Positions 54,801 through 62,497 of a stretch of 64,000 nt of DNA are shown here, piece after piece. The notes under the pieces are model-generated. The model was not told the origin of the DNA. It made no database searches and saw only the letters and a list, made by a program, of their open reading frames with translations. The DNA lies in NCBI RefSeq assembly GCF_019100565.1, contig NZ_JAHRID010000001.1, forward strand, positions 434,001 through 498,000. Direction: 5' to 3'. Within the stretch, counting starts at the first letter, position 1; every line of letters begins with the position of its first letter. The translations under genes were made by a program, and so were the position numbers. Source of the DNA: Arsukibacterium indicum (lineage in GTDB: Bacteria; Pseudomonadota; Gammaproteobacteria; Enterobacterales; Alteromonadaceae).

Positions 54801-55198
54801 GTGTCGATGCCGTTTTGCTTTAGCTCGGTTTTGCTGCGGGTTAGCTGGCTGGTAAGTTTGTTGTATTCGGTTTGCAGCTGGTTGGCAGAGCGCCGGGCAG
54901 CCGATAGGTTTTCTGATTGCTCTTTAGTGGCTTTACCGCCAGAGTCCATTTCACGGGCAAGCCGGGTTACTTCTGCCCGGGCGCCAGCAAGGGCTTTTTC
55001 GGCCTGTTCTGCGTATAACTCTAAACCACGGGCCCGCGCTAAATCAGCCTGGGTTTTCTCCAGTTGCTTAAGTTCGGTAGATGCTTCACGGCTTTCAGCC
55101 TGCAGTGATCTGAGTTCTTCCGTTGCCTTATTGGCCGATGGGCTGAATAAGTCCTTACCCCGGATAACCAGATCAATGAATTTTTGCTTAATTGACAT
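51809..55198 (-). CDS. Tail tape-measure protein
   Basis: 1129 residues. The N-terminal 170 residues are coiled coil (EELRSLQAESREASTELKQLEKTQADLARARG in outline). The tape-measure domain at about 190-390 has FAGAYVGLQGIKTAITDIFTAGDQFDRLKIQ and KLQGEEILQLIERGVPVWQLLE in outline. Hydrophobic helices at about 440-500 are followed by more coiled coil and a low-complexity C-terminus. At about 0.15 nm per residue it predicts a tail near 170 nm. No chaperone gene of the G/GT frameshift kind lies before it. Confidence 0.92.
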   Translation of the reverse strand: MSIKQKFIDLVIRGKDLFSPSANKATEELRSLQAESREASTELKQLEKTQADLARARGLELYAEQAEKALAGARAEVTRLAREMDSGGKATKEQSENLSAARRSANQLQTEYNKLTSQLTRSKTELKQNGIDTRNLASEQNRLQNEVKQSTEQLLAKRSRLAQLRAELNNATKSTGAFGSSLGGLTSRLLAFAGAYVGLQGIKTAITDIFTAGDQFDRLKIQLTGVMGSIEAGEQASAWIEEFARKTPLQLTEVTESFVRLKNFGLDPMDGTMQAIIDQSEKLGGGYERVRGISLALGQAWAKQKLQGEEILQLIERGVPVWQLLENVTGKNTSELQKLSSAGQLGRDVMKQLIDEIGRAAEGQAQKGMQTMTGLVSNLRDNITRFYVLISQSGAMDALKEQLNAVNQQFERMAADGTLKAAADKIAEFIGSAVKTTGEGLNGMLANISGFISTISFITNTIKILFNGLSSAMFLTASAFTKFISLMLKSWGTLADFVGANNIAESLAQQAGAINAVSDAYFKQFEQDAADIKTAWDGITNAVAASSNAVTKTVVDNAAKQAAANDYVTQREQARIEQQAKLQQAIAASGIVTLDSLRSIEETARTSYEAIKEAADAGQLSAYEVEQAYVAWAEASLKVTEATKGVVPEVMRLEAAELGLGLALDDLIKKQGLSVEFSDAQGRSVSVLRKEIDKTLLAVSRYQDILESSTSTTEQKRIATEGLLEAQNRLQLQQQALQQVQELSNKTYFAVKQALETAKREADRLTNSYEAGAISASNYNEQLNRQLILIQALQGLMGGAGDQTEQHGDQQQQTGQQVENTTESVERQSVALQNLSDDADEAKKYTSLLAEAQKALQTEFDLTEKSTGDLNKRMDELTGYIRINQRVTSMWWVELARASNEAFTREKQIISETLTMRKYIEQVESGTITMRQLNAISHQMNIQFSRLGANELEPLRRAITDAEQRLLSFRDGLQGTVQGLQDEIDRLNNNQAAIEKRRYEAQVAELQAKLKQAQESGDQQSVAAAKEALRLAKEIYQIKTNQFKAEKQASGQSANQSTAPIARPATESPGIAPGSALNNSSSQPSGNSGPVKTVRLVLDIGGNSFGADMENNEATRFLSQVERARSTSL

Positions 55199-55215
55199 TC
55201 AGCACCTTTTTGCGG

Positions 55216-55243
55216 GCAATAAAAAACCCGCCGAAGCGGGTTT
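55216..55243 (-). terminator. Intrinsic terminator between DUF4124 gene and tape measure
   Basis: A perfect 8-bp stem AAACCCGC/GCGGGTTT (55224-55231 with 55236-55243), CGAA-type loop and a run of six U on the - strand, 18 bases past the DUF4124 stop and just before the tape-measure start. Confidence 0.92.
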
Positions 55244-55260
55244 GTCTTATTAAATGGGTT

Positions 55261-55740
55261 CTACAGTTTGTTGTATTCGGCCCGGGCCTTTTCTAACTCT
55301 TGGTTGGTGGCATCTATTCTGGTATTCCAGATGGTTGTTGCCGCTACAATCGCTGAGTTAATTTTATCTTCGTGCAGTACGCCGTATAAATTCTGCACGT
55401 AACGGCCTTTTTCGCTATTGATCTTCGCTACCTCAGCGTCGCGCTGTCTGGCCTGCCTTTCTGCCTGGCGTTCAAGCCGTTTTATTTTTGCGTCCAGATC
55501 ACGTTTTTTAATGTTAACGCCGATCCTGTCGAGCGTTTCACTTGCCTTTATTGTTGCAGCGTTTTGGGCCGGAGCGGCGGCATCAGCAGACGCCGGGTTA
55601 ACCACGTCGATAGTTACCGCTTCGGCATCATCACCACAAGGCACCTGGCTATAGGTGGTTTGGCCGTTGCTTTCGCACTTGTACACCTGCGCCTGTGCGG
55701 TAAATGCTAATAGCAACGCGCTGGCTAATAGGTATTTCAT
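55261..55740 (-). CDS. Secreted DUF4124 protein, probable phage moron
   Basis: 159 residues with a Sec signal peptide (LLASALLLAFTAQAQ), a DUF4124 domain (VYKCESNGQTTYSQVPCG, with two Cys, about 18-40) and a long charged helix (KIKRLERQAERQARQRDAEVAKI). DUF4124 proteins are usual in host periplasms but not needed for virions. The gene sits between the tail tube and tape-measure genes, has its own ribosome site (AAGGAAAA) and a strong terminator after it and a hairpin before it, as for morons expressed in the lysogen. Function unknown. Confidence 0.8.
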   Translation of the reverse strand: MKYLLASALLLAFTAQAQVYKCESNGQTTYSQVPCGDDAEAVTIDVVNPASADAAAPAQNAATIKASETLDRIGVNIKKRDLDAKIKRLERQAERQARQRDAEVAKINSEKGRYVQNLYGVLHEDKINSAIVAATTIWNTRIDATNQELEKARAEYNKL

Positions 55741-55810
55741 GGGTTTTCCTTACCGTTATTTACTGTACCCTTTTACTATAAACAATAAACAGGGGTAAGG
55801 AAACGTGAAA

Positions 55811-55834
55811 CCCTGCTGCTGTTACACAGCAGGG
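55811..55834 (-). other. Hairpin after the tail-tube gene
   Basis: An 8-bp stem CCCTGCTG/CAGCAGGG with an 8-base loop, 22 bases past the tail-tube stop. Only a short U tract follows, so it may be a partial terminator guarding the moron gene. Confidence 0.5.
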
Positions 55835-55856
55835 CTTAATTACATAGCTTTTACTG

Positions 55857-56597
55857 TTAGGTCATCACCGCTTGCCAGAACTTAGATTTGCCGATGCCTT
55901 TGGTATTGTCTGCCAGTAATTGGCCTGCAACCGTAACGTCTGCAAATTCTGTAGTAATGGCACTAACACCGGTTGGTGACGGCTTCCAACGATGGCAGCG
56001 AATTAGGCGGCGCTTACCATTGCGGTCATTAAGGCCGTCGATAACAAGCGGACCTTCTTCACCGAAGGTTACCAGAGCTTCCAACAAATAAGACGCTGGT
56101 ACAGAGTAGGTAACCAGTATTACATCAGACTCTGCGATCATGCTGGTTGGTGGCACAATAATACCAGCCGCACTTACGATGTAGTTAACTGTGCCATCGT
56201 CTGGATCAATGCGCGGAATTTCTACCGGCGTAGGATCCGTATCATCAGTAACAGTTACTGTAGCGTTTACATCAATCATAAACTCTACATCAATAAGCCG
56301 ATCATACGCAGTAACCGTTAGCGGCTCACCGGTTGCTGATGAACCTTCACGCATTGTAACTGATGCGGCATTTAGCAATGCAGTATTGGCAATGTTCAAG
56401 GTTGTCATACCGACTGATACGTTAACAGCGGTTATGTTGTCGTCGGCGTCAAAGTTACCGCCACCCCCGCGATAGTTTTGTACTACCTGAGTGTCGACTT
56501 CATAAGTAATTTCGGCAGATGAGCAGTTGCCCAAATCCCGGCCTTTGTAATAAAGGATGGCGGAACCTTTAAAGGTTTCCGTAATTTTCTCTGGCAT
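55857..56597 (-). CDS. Major tail tube protein
   Basis: 246 residues; beta-rich with the start ITETFKGSAILYYKGRDLGNCSSAEITYEVDTQVV and the tube-type end ITTEFADVTVAGQLLADNTKGIGKSKF in outline. Position after the tail terminator and before the tape measure corresponds to lambda gpV. It forms the stacked rings of the tail. The middle holds an acidic TVTDDTDPTPVEIPRIDPDD loop. Confidence 0.78.
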   Translation of the reverse strand: MPEKITETFKGSAILYYKGRDLGNCSSAEITYEVDTQVVQNYRGGGGNFDADDNITAVNVSVGMTTLNIANTALLNAASVTMREGSSATGEPLTVTAYDRLIDVEFMIDVNATVTVTDDTDPTPVEIPRIDPDDGTVNYIVSAAGIIVPPTSMIAESDVILVTYSVPASYLLEALVTFGEEGPLVIDGLNDRNGKRRLIRCHRWKPSPTGVSAITTEFADVTVAGQLLADNTKGIGKSKFWQAVMT

Positions 56598-56612
56598 GGT
56601 TGAATCTCCGGT

Positions 56613-57092
56613 TTAAAGGTTCTGACTAAAATTTGTGGTCAGCACAATAGAAAGGCCAGCATATGGCTGGCCGGGTTCAGGCTCGATAAATCTGGCTTCT
56701 CTACCCTCTGTTGGTGTTGAGGTAAGAAGCGTGCCCCACTTAGCAAAGCGGTCTGGCTCGCCTTGTGGAGTAACGGGTTTAAATAGAGCGCGCCGGGCAA
56801 TTAACAGATAAGTTTTCATCCGGTCGCTTAATGTTTCTGGTTCGTCACCTTCAACGTCGATTATCTGAATATGAAAGCTGGTTGAGTCTTCCAGCGTTAC
56901 ATTAGACGAATGGTAAGCAGGTTGGCTGATAGCGGGTGCAATACACACTAACGGCCATAATGTGTTGTCACGGCTATAAATTGCAGGCCAGCCTTTCTTT
57001 ACTACGCCTGGCACCTGCTCTGTTTCAAAAGCAGACTTAAGCCTGGCGATGGCTTCATCTTCAACTAAAGTGGCCTGGGCAGTTTCGCTCAT
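56613..57092 (-). CDS. Tail terminator-like protein (gpU position)
   Basis: 159 residues. It begins SETAQATLVEDEAIARLKSAF and ends with beta strands YAGLSIVLTTNFSQNL. Size and place between the gpZ-like and tail-tube genes fit tail terminators, which stop tube growth and join tail to head. It overlaps the gpZ-like gene by four bases. Assigned mainly by order. Confidence 0.62.
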   Translation of the reverse strand: MSETAQATLVEDEAIARLKSAFETEQVPGVVKKGWPAIYSRDNTLWPLVCIAPAISQPAYHSSNVTLEDSTSFHIQIIDVEGDEPETLSDRMKTYLLIARRALFKPVTPQGEPDRFAKWGTLLTSTPTEGREARFIEPEPGQPYAGLSIVLTTNFSQNL

Positions 57093-57610
57093 GGGTTAAA
57101 TCGCTCAATGAATGCGTTAAATAATTCGTCGGGTGTGGGCTCTACATCGTCGCGCACTGATTGCCATGCCTGGCTTACTGATGGCCCGTGTAGCACCTCA
57201 ATAGCGCCTTTGCCTTTACCAGTTCGCATGGCCAAGCCGGTAACGCCGTTTTTAAGGCGCATAAAAAAGCCACGCTTTATGGTTTTGCGTGGCCCGCCTG
57301 CTTTTACCTGTACTGATACACCGGCGTTTTTGCCGTCTGTGGTAATTTGCTGGCCGTCGAAGCGGTTTAGCAAAATGCCGCGGCTTTCTGCCGATATGAT
57401 CACTTCTAATTTTTGCGGGTTAGCCCGGCTTCTTACTGCAATGTTTTCGCTGATGTAACTGCGAGGCAGGTTTAACTGCCGACCAATTTCGTCAATAGCC
57501 CTGCTGCGGGTAGCCGTTGCCGCCTGGTTAAGCGTTTCGGCCAGGGCGCGTTCTGCAGCCTTTGGCATGTTGCTTAACCAGCTTATGGCGTCGGGTACGG
57601 TGTTGCTCAT
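57089..57610 (-). CDS. Minor tail protein Z-like
   Basis: 173 residues. The N-terminal helical part AAERALAETLNQAATATRSRAIDEIGRQLNLPRSYISENI is typical of prophage minor tail protein Z (GPZ) family members, which finish the head-proximal tail end. A basic stretch KAGGPRKTIKRGFFMRLKNG follows. It overlaps both neighbours by four bases, as in lambda FII-Z-U. Confidence 0.75.
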   Translation of the reverse strand: MSNTVPDAISWLSNMPKAAERALAETLNQAATATRSRAIDEIGRQLNLPRSYISENIAVRSRANPQKLEVIISAESRGILLNRFDGQQITTDGKNAGVSVQVKAGGPRKTIKRGFFMRLKNGVTGLAMRTGKGKGAIEVLHGPSVSQAWQSVRDDVEPTPDELFNAFIERFNP

Positions 57611-57951
57611 TTCAGGTACCAGTACACAAAGTTGCTGTCGGTTTTGGCGCCGCGGGCAACTGTGCTTACATCGGCGGGCTGATCAAACCGGTACCAGTTG
57701 CCGTTTTTGTCACGCAACCAGTTGTTAATTTTAATAAGGGATGCAACGGCTATATCCAGTTTTACTATTTTCACATCGGCATTTAATGCCGTGATTTCAA
57801 ACTGATCAGCTTCCTGCACTCTGTTCAAAAACACGCCATAGGTGCTTTTGATGAATTCTGTTTTAGTGGCGGCGAACAAGTCCATTTGCTCGCCAAACTG
57901 CTTAAGAACGACGCCCTTAACGAGCGCCGCAAATGGAGCAAAGCGTGACAC
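57607..57951 (-). CDS. Head-tail connector (FII-like position)
   Basis: 114 residues, close to lambda gpFII (117). The end is IKINNWLRDKNGNWYRFDQPADVSTVARGAKTDSNFVYWYLK in outline, a beta-rich stopper-like sequence. It lies nine bases after the capsid gene and before the Z-like gene. Assigned by size and order. Confidence 0.58.
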   Translation of the reverse strand: MSRFAPFAALVKGVVLKQFGEQMDLFAATKTEFIKSTYGVFLNRVQEADQFEITALNADVKIVKLDIAVASLIKINNWLRDKNGNWYRFDQPADVSTVARGAKTDSNFVYWYLK

Positions 57952-57960
57952 GCTAAGCCC

Positions 57961-58965
57961 TTACGCCAACACGAACCGGCGAATTGCTTCTGGCCGGGTG
58001 CAGAAGTAGAACGGGTTAGATTGCGCTTCACCACGAATACCTTTGCCCAGATCAGCCAGTTCTGTTTTTGCGTAGAACGGCAAGCCCAGAGTACCTACGG
58101 TTTCAACGTAATCAGCCGGGGCGTTATGGCCCATTAATAAGCCTGGCGCCATTGGGATAAGGTAAGCCATGTCGGTTGGTATAAATGGCACTTCGGTACC
58201 ATTAGCGCCAATTACACTAGCGTCGTAGGCGAACGCCGTAACGTTGTGGAACGACAGGCCATCTGTCATGTCGTTTACCAGGTCGTTACTGTTGCCATTC
58301 TTATTCTGCAGGCCTTTGGTTACATCGTCTGCCTGGCTATACGCATCGAAGAACGCAGGGCCACACATTAACATCCAGCGCTGGACAGTTGCCTGACCCA
58401 GCTTTTTGCGGGCCAGTGTTTTTGCAGCGGTTAGCAGTGCTTTAGCATTTTTGGTAGCGGGCGTGTACTCAACTGGTGTGTTAGTAATGCCGAATACTGC
58501 ATCCAGATTTACCAGTTCATCGCCATTGCCGTCTAACACTTTGCCGGTAATAGCACCTGCGCGCATTAGTTCGCGGGTGGCTACTAAGCGGTTACGCGCA
58601 TGCAACAAGTGCTTGTTAACGACCATCTGAATTGATTCAACTTCAGATTGCGTACCGAATGCCCGGGTGTTGGTGATTTCATCTGCTTTAATGTTAAGCG
58701 GTACTGGCAGGTGCACCGTGCTTAACGTAATTTTCTTACGCTTGGCTTTGCGCTGGCCCTGTACTGATTCGCCACGCTCACCCGGCATTACCAGGCTTAA
58801 TACTTCGCCATCATATTCCAATTGGAACGTGGTGGTGTTAATGCCTGATTCGGCAAACAACTGCAGGCTAGCCAGCAGGGTTGGCGCTGATTGCGCTTCG
58901 TTAATTGCCGCTGTCAGGCTAGACACCTGAAAGTGTTGATCGGCCATAAACTGTTGTAAGTTCAT
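57961..58965 (-). CDS. Major capsid protein (lambda gpE-like)
   Basis: 334 residues, near lambda gpE (341). Seen: LASLQLFAESGINTTTFQLEYDGEVLSLV, HLPVPLNIKADEITNTRAFG, WMLMCGPAFFDAY, and a C-terminus ending ALGKGIRGEAQSNPFYFCTRPEAIRRFVLA-type (ELADLGKGIRGEAQSNPF). It forms the HK97-fold shell. A terminator lies between it and the decoration gene. Confidence 0.93.
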   Translation of the reverse strand: MNLQQFMADQHFQVSSLTAAINEAQSAPTLLASLQLFAESGINTTTFQLEYDGEVLSLVMPGERGESVQGQRKAKRKKITLSTVHLPVPLNIKADEITNTRAFGTQSEVESIQMVVNKHLLHARNRLVATRELMRAGAITGKVLDGNGDELVNLDAVFGITNTPVEYTPATKNAKALLTAAKTLARKKLGQATVQRWMLMCGPAFFDAYSQADDVTKGLQNKNGNSNDLVNDMTDGLSFHNVTAFAYDASVIGANGTEVPFIPTDMAYLIPMAPGLLMGHNAPADYVETVGTLGLPFYAKTELADLGKGIRGEAQSNPFYFCTRPEAIRRFVLA

Positions 58966-58993
58966 ACTGTAATTCCTTGATTAGCGGATTTTT

Positions 58994-59022
58994 GCAATAA
59001 AAAAACCCGCTAATAGCGGGTT
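58994..59022 (-). terminator. Intrinsic terminator between decoration and capsid genes
   Basis: A perfect 7-bp stem AACCCGC/GCGGGTT (59004-59010 with 59016-59022), 5-base loop and a run of seven U on the - strand, 30 bases past the decoration-protein stop and 28 before the capsid start. Confidence 0.88.
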
Positions 59023-59052
59023 GTTCAGTTGAATATGGTTGTTAGTGAATAA

Positions 59053-59412
59053 TTAGCCGCGAACGACCACATGAGATTTAGCCAGTTCAGCTACTGCACC
59101 GGCTTTTTGTAAGTCTGTAGCGCCTGCTGGCCAGATAAGTTCCTGCATGTTTACTTCGGTTAAGCGCGATGTATACACGCCTTTTACGTCAGCATCGGTA
59201 GCATCGACATAGGCATACGTAATGCCCTTGGCCAGTTCTGCGCCGGTATCGGCTGCAAAGTTAAGCTTTACAGCTTCACCTGCTACTACACCAAATGGTT
59301 CACCTGGCTGAAATACTGCACCAGTAAAAACAATGGTGTCGCGGCTGATAGAGCCAACTTCGGATTTAATATACTGCCCGGCGCGGGGCAGCTGTACTTG
59401 TACATTTGACAT
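59053..59412 (-). CDS. Head decoration protein (gpD-like)
   Basis: 119 residues, near lambda gpD (110). GQYIKSEVGSISRDTIVFTGAVFQPGEPFGVV and ITYAYVDATDADVKGVYTSRLTEVN match the decoration family in pattern. It binds the expanded capsid as trimers and stabilises it. It lies between the protease and major capsid genes. Confidence 0.88.
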   Translation of the reverse strand: MSNVQVQLPRAGQYIKSEVGSISRDTIVFTGAVFQPGEPFGVVAGEAVKLNFAADTGAELAKGITYAYVDATDADVKGVYTSRLTEVNMQELIWPAGATDLQKAGAVAELAKSHVVVRG

Positions 59413-59481
59413 TGCGGTGTCCTCGTAGCCCCTGCGGGCATGGTAAATAAGCCCTGATGGGCAGGTTAGTAAAGTTGCACC

Positions 59482-59943
59482 TTACAGGCGCGACGGATCT
59501 GAATAGGCTTTTTTGGTGTCTGGCTGTTTAACGGCCGCTTCGGTTACAACCTGTTTGCTGCTGTTTACTTCGCGGTCTTCACCGTGGGCAGTGGCAGCGG
59601 TTAACGCTACCTGCAGCATTTCAGCGGGGTTATCCAGCTTTGCTGATACGTCGGCAAACAAGTGGCCCAGATTGGCTGCGGCTAAGGTGTCGCGCACGCC
59701 ACTTAGGGTGGTTAAGCGGGCCTTAACGCCAGCTTCGGTTAACTTAGCTTTTACCAGGTTGGCAATTTGGTCTTGCATGCCGGCCTGTTCGCAAAGCTCG
59801 ATAACCAGATCGGCTGTTGCGGTTTGTTCAACTTGCACAACTGGTTCAGTAGTTGCGGCTGCTTCTGGCTGGTTTACTTCAACTGCTGCAGCTTCTGGCG
59901 CTTTGCTACTTTCAGCCTGTTGGCTATTTTCTTTATTGCTCAT
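59482..59943 (-). CDS. Nested capsid scaffold protein (Nu3-like), in frame within protease gene
   Basis: 153 residues beginning MSNKENSQQAESSKAPEAAA, read in the same frame as the end of the protease gene. An AGGA sequence nine bases before this ATG supports separate initiation. Content is Ala, Glu, Gln and Val-rich and helical, as in lambda Nu3, which is likewise made from an internal start in the C gene. Its product would scaffold the prohead and then be degraded. Confidence 0.7.
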   Translation of the reverse strand: MSNKENSQQAESSKAPEAAAVEVNQPEAAATTEPVVQVEQTATADLVIELCEQAGMQDQIANLVKAKLTEAGVKARLTTLSGVRDTLAAANLGHLFADVSAKLDNPAEMLQVALTAATAHGEDREVNSSKQVVTEAAVKQPDTKKAYSDPSRL

Positions 59944-60834
59944 TTTTACAGTTCCTGTAGTAATGGTGGTACTTAGGTTTTTGACGAATTCGGCCATGAT
60001 GCCGATACCATCAGCGCTGTGTACCAGTTCATCAGCTAAACCGACATCAACCGCTTTCTGACCTTCGTAAGTGGCGGCCTCGGTGTTAAGAATGCTTTGC
60101 AGTGACATACCGGTATAGCCAGATACTTTGCTGGCAAATTTGTTACGGGTTTCATCCAACTCTGCCTGCCAGCGATCGGCAACGTCTTTCGGCAGGTTCT
60201 GGTAGGGGTTACCGTCTACTTTGCGGCTGCCTGAATGCAATAAGGTAATTTCTAAGCCCATATCTTTAAGATATTGCTCGTAACTGGTGTGGCCTGCTAC
60301 TACGCCAATGCTGCCAACAATGCCGGTTTGCGTTACCAGGCGGCGGCTGGCTGCTGATGCGATTAGCTGGCCGGCGCTGCAGTTCATGTCGTTCGCGATG
60401 GCCCACACCGGTTTGATTAGGCTAGCCCGTTTAACCAGGTCGGCACAATCGAACGCGCCCATAACGGTGCCGCCCGGGGTGTGCATATCGAGGTAAACGC
60501 CTTTAACGTCTGGATCAGTAATGGCTTGCTCTAAGGCATAGCTAATAATGTTGTAACCCATTAACCAGCTGTACCAGCCTTGTTTGTGGGCCAATGCGCC
60601 ACGAATACTGATAACCGCAACGCTGTGGTGGATATCGTAAAAACGATAACTGCCGGTAACCGGGTGGTACCTGCTGGAATCGGCAACTTGTTTTTCTTTG
60701 TCGTGTAGCTCTTGCTCAGTGTCGCTTGAAACAATGCGCTGACGTAGATCAGCAATAAAGCTTTTAGCGTGACTAATTTCCATCAGCAACGGTTGGTTTA
60801 TCATGCTGGCAGCCAGCAGATGCAGTTTACTCAT
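59482..60834 (-). CDS. S49-family capsid maturation protease (gpC-like)
   Basis: 450 residues, near lambda gpC (439). Protease domain about 75-285: YLDMHTPGGTVMGAFDCADLV, the serine region NDMNCSAGQLIASAASRRLV and the downstream LLHSGSRKVDGNPYQNLP with the Lys region. The C-terminal 150 residues are Ala/Glu-rich and scaffold-like. It trims portal and scaffold during prohead maturation. It overlaps the portal gene by eight bases. Confidence 0.93.
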   Translation of the reverse strand: MSKLHLLAASMINQPLLMEISHAKSFIADLRQRIVSSDTEQELHDKEKQVADSSRYHPVTGSYRFYDIHHSVAVISIRGALAHKQGWYSWLMGYNIISYALEQAITDPDVKGVYLDMHTPGGTVMGAFDCADLVKRASLIKPVWAIANDMNCSAGQLIASAASRRLVTQTGIVGSIGVVAGHTSYEQYLKDMGLEITLLHSGSRKVDGNPYQNLPKDVADRWQAELDETRNKFASKVSGYTGMSLQSILNTEAATYEGQKAVDVGLADELVHSADGIGIMAEFVKNLSTTITTGTVKMSNKENSQQAESSKAPEAAAVEVNQPEAAATTEPVVQVEQTATADLVIELCEQAGMQDQIANLVKAKLTEAGVKARLTTLSGVRDTLAAANLGHLFADVSAKLDNPAEMLQVALTAATAHGEDREVNSSKQVVTEAAVKQPDTKKAYSDPSRL

Positions 60835-62290
60835 TGTCTTTGTCCTTTTGCCGTTGCTTTGGGGTACGCTCGCCCCGGTTGTCGCGGGCGACTTTATTGC
60901 GGGCTTGAATGTCGGTTAAGTCGTCGCCGTTTTCGGCCACTACGTCTTCATGTGCTACCAGATCGGCATCTATGGCGTTGATCTTGGCTTCAACGTCGAT
61001 ATTCGGGTTAATGTACGGCCAGCCATGGGGACACCATGTGTGCTGGTGGTAGTCGCGCATTTTGGTTGCATAGCCTGGCAGGTTTAAGCGGCCAGCCAGC
61101 ACAGCACGGTTTAACCAGTGCCAGCGCATCCAGCGCATTACCTGTGGGATCATCAGATGCCACTGGTCCATTTGTATGCGGCGGCGGAATTCGTTTAACA
61201 CTGCCCGAACCAGCCTGTCGTTTACCTTTTCCCAGTCGCCGGTTAGCAGCTCATAAGGCATATCCATGCCTGCTGCCTGCATGAGTGACTGCCAGCGCAT
61301 AAAATCGGCATAGCCCTGGCCGGTGTCGTCGCCTTTAAACATTTCAATTTTCTCGCCGTCTAGCAGTTCAAAAATTGTTCCAGGCTCTGCCTTAGCGTTT
61401 CCAAAACCGCTTTCACCTCCAAGCGGGTCGCCACTTATTGGGTCGAATGCCCAGTTATCAGCGTCGTTGGCGTCTAAGGCATCGCGATATATCGCACCGG
61501 TAAACGGGGCGCGGGTTTGCTTGCGTACCAGTTCGGCATCGTCGTAGCTGTCGAATGTTTGCGCTTTAACCAGGCTGGCGGCGCTGTCGGGTTCGCCCCG
61601 GATCTGGCCGGGGTGCAGCGGGTTAAAGTGGTGTGCTACTTCGCTGGCCGGTACCCGTACCAGGTTAGCCAGTGACGCCTGATAGTTGTACATTTCGCCC
61701 GGGTGTTCGCGGTACATGTGGTAAGCCACGCGCTGACCGCGGCGGTTAAACTCGATACCGGCAATAATGCGGTTACCGTTGCTTAGGGTGTCGTTAAAAT
61801 CCAGCGGTACAAAGTCGGCCTCTAATACCTGAAACTGGATAGGTACCAGTAAATCGGCTGACGAACTGCGGTAACGGGCCCTGATAAAACACTCGCCACT
61901 GATGCGGCGGGCGCGGGATATTTGGGCTTGCATGCCGTAAACGTCTAAGTTGCCTTCGGGGTCGAACTGAAAGCAGCTTTCATCCCAAAGCGCATTAATG
62001 GTTTTGCGCAGATCAACGTTTTCGCACTTGGACCGGGGCGTTATGCCTATGCCGATTTCGTTGGTAACTTTCTTTTCAATACCGCTGCGCAGCAATGGCA
62101 TGTTGCGATGGCCAGCGCGACTGCGGTTGCGCAATGTGGTAAGCGCGTAATTCAGGTTAGTGTTAATGCCAGAGCCCGGGGCGTAAACGCCACCCATGCG
62201 GCGGCCATGACTGGCGCCATCGTAAGCGCTGTTTGCCATCATTAGCGGCTGGCCGTTCATGCCGACTATAACTGATTTACGCGCTGCCAT
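60827..62290 (-). CDS. Portal protein (lambda gpB-like)
   Basis: 487 residues. Seen: LNYALTTLRNRSRAGHRNMPLLRSGIEKKVTNEIGIGI in outline, ISRARRISGECFIRARYR, GQRVAYHMYREHPGEM, and the later DWEKVNDRLVRAVLNEFRRRIQMDQ, all standard in lambda-family portals. It forms the 12-fold ring for DNA entry. It starts three bases after the gpW-like gene. Confidence 0.94.
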   Translation of the reverse strand: MAARKSVIVGMNGQPLMMANSAYDGASHGRRMGGVYAPGSGINTNLNYALTTLRNRSRAGHRNMPLLRSGIEKKVTNEIGIGITPRSKCENVDLRKTINALWDESCFQFDPEGNLDVYGMQAQISRARRISGECFIRARYRSSSADLLVPIQFQVLEADFVPLDFNDTLSNGNRIIAGIEFNRRGQRVAYHMYREHPGEMYNYQASLANLVRVPASEVAHHFNPLHPGQIRGEPDSAASLVKAQTFDSYDDAELVRKQTRAPFTGAIYRDALDANDADNWAFDPISGDPLGGESGFGNAKAEPGTIFELLDGEKIEMFKGDDTGQGYADFMRWQSLMQAAGMDMPYELLTGDWEKVNDRLVRAVLNEFRRRIQMDQWHLMIPQVMRWMRWHWLNRAVLAGRLNLPGYATKMRDYHQHTWCPHGWPYINPNIDVEAKINAIDADLVAHEDVVAENGDDLTDIQARNKVARDNRGERTPKQRQKDKDNE

Positions 62291-62293
62291 TCG

Positions 62294-62497
62294 TTATAGC
62301 CCTTTATTAACGCGCATTGTATAACCCATGCGGCGCCGTGGTTTGTTAGTTGCCAGGCTTACTTCCATTGTGCGAATTATTTCTTTCATTTCCTGCAATG
62401 AGCGATAGCTGATTTGATCACCACTGGACAGCCTTACAGTTGTCGCGCCGCTGGCGTACGCTTCTTTCAGCGCTTTAAGTTGTGCTTCGCTATACAT
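62294..62497 (-). CDS. Head-tail joining protein (gpW-like)
   Basis: 67 residues, as in lambda gpW (68). YSEAQLKALKEAYASGATTVRLSSGDQISYRSLQEMKEII shows the two-helix plus hairpin pattern. It stabilises DNA in the head and is needed before tail attachment. It shares one base with the terminase stop. Confidence 0.88.
   Translation of the reverse strand: MYSEAQLKALKEAYASGATTVRLSSGDQISYRSLQEMKEIIRTMEVSLATNKPRRRMGYTMRVNKGL

Noticed and set aside
55741..55856. Strong sigma-70 promoter for the DUF4124 gene
   Set aside because: A TTGTTT-17-TAAATA pair is present, but each half matches the consensus at only about three of six positions, so it was not listed as a feature.
59513..60061. 182-residue open frame on the + strand within the protease gene
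   Set aside because: It is antisense to the S49 protease and scaffold coding region, shows no domain and no ribosome site, so it is a shadow.
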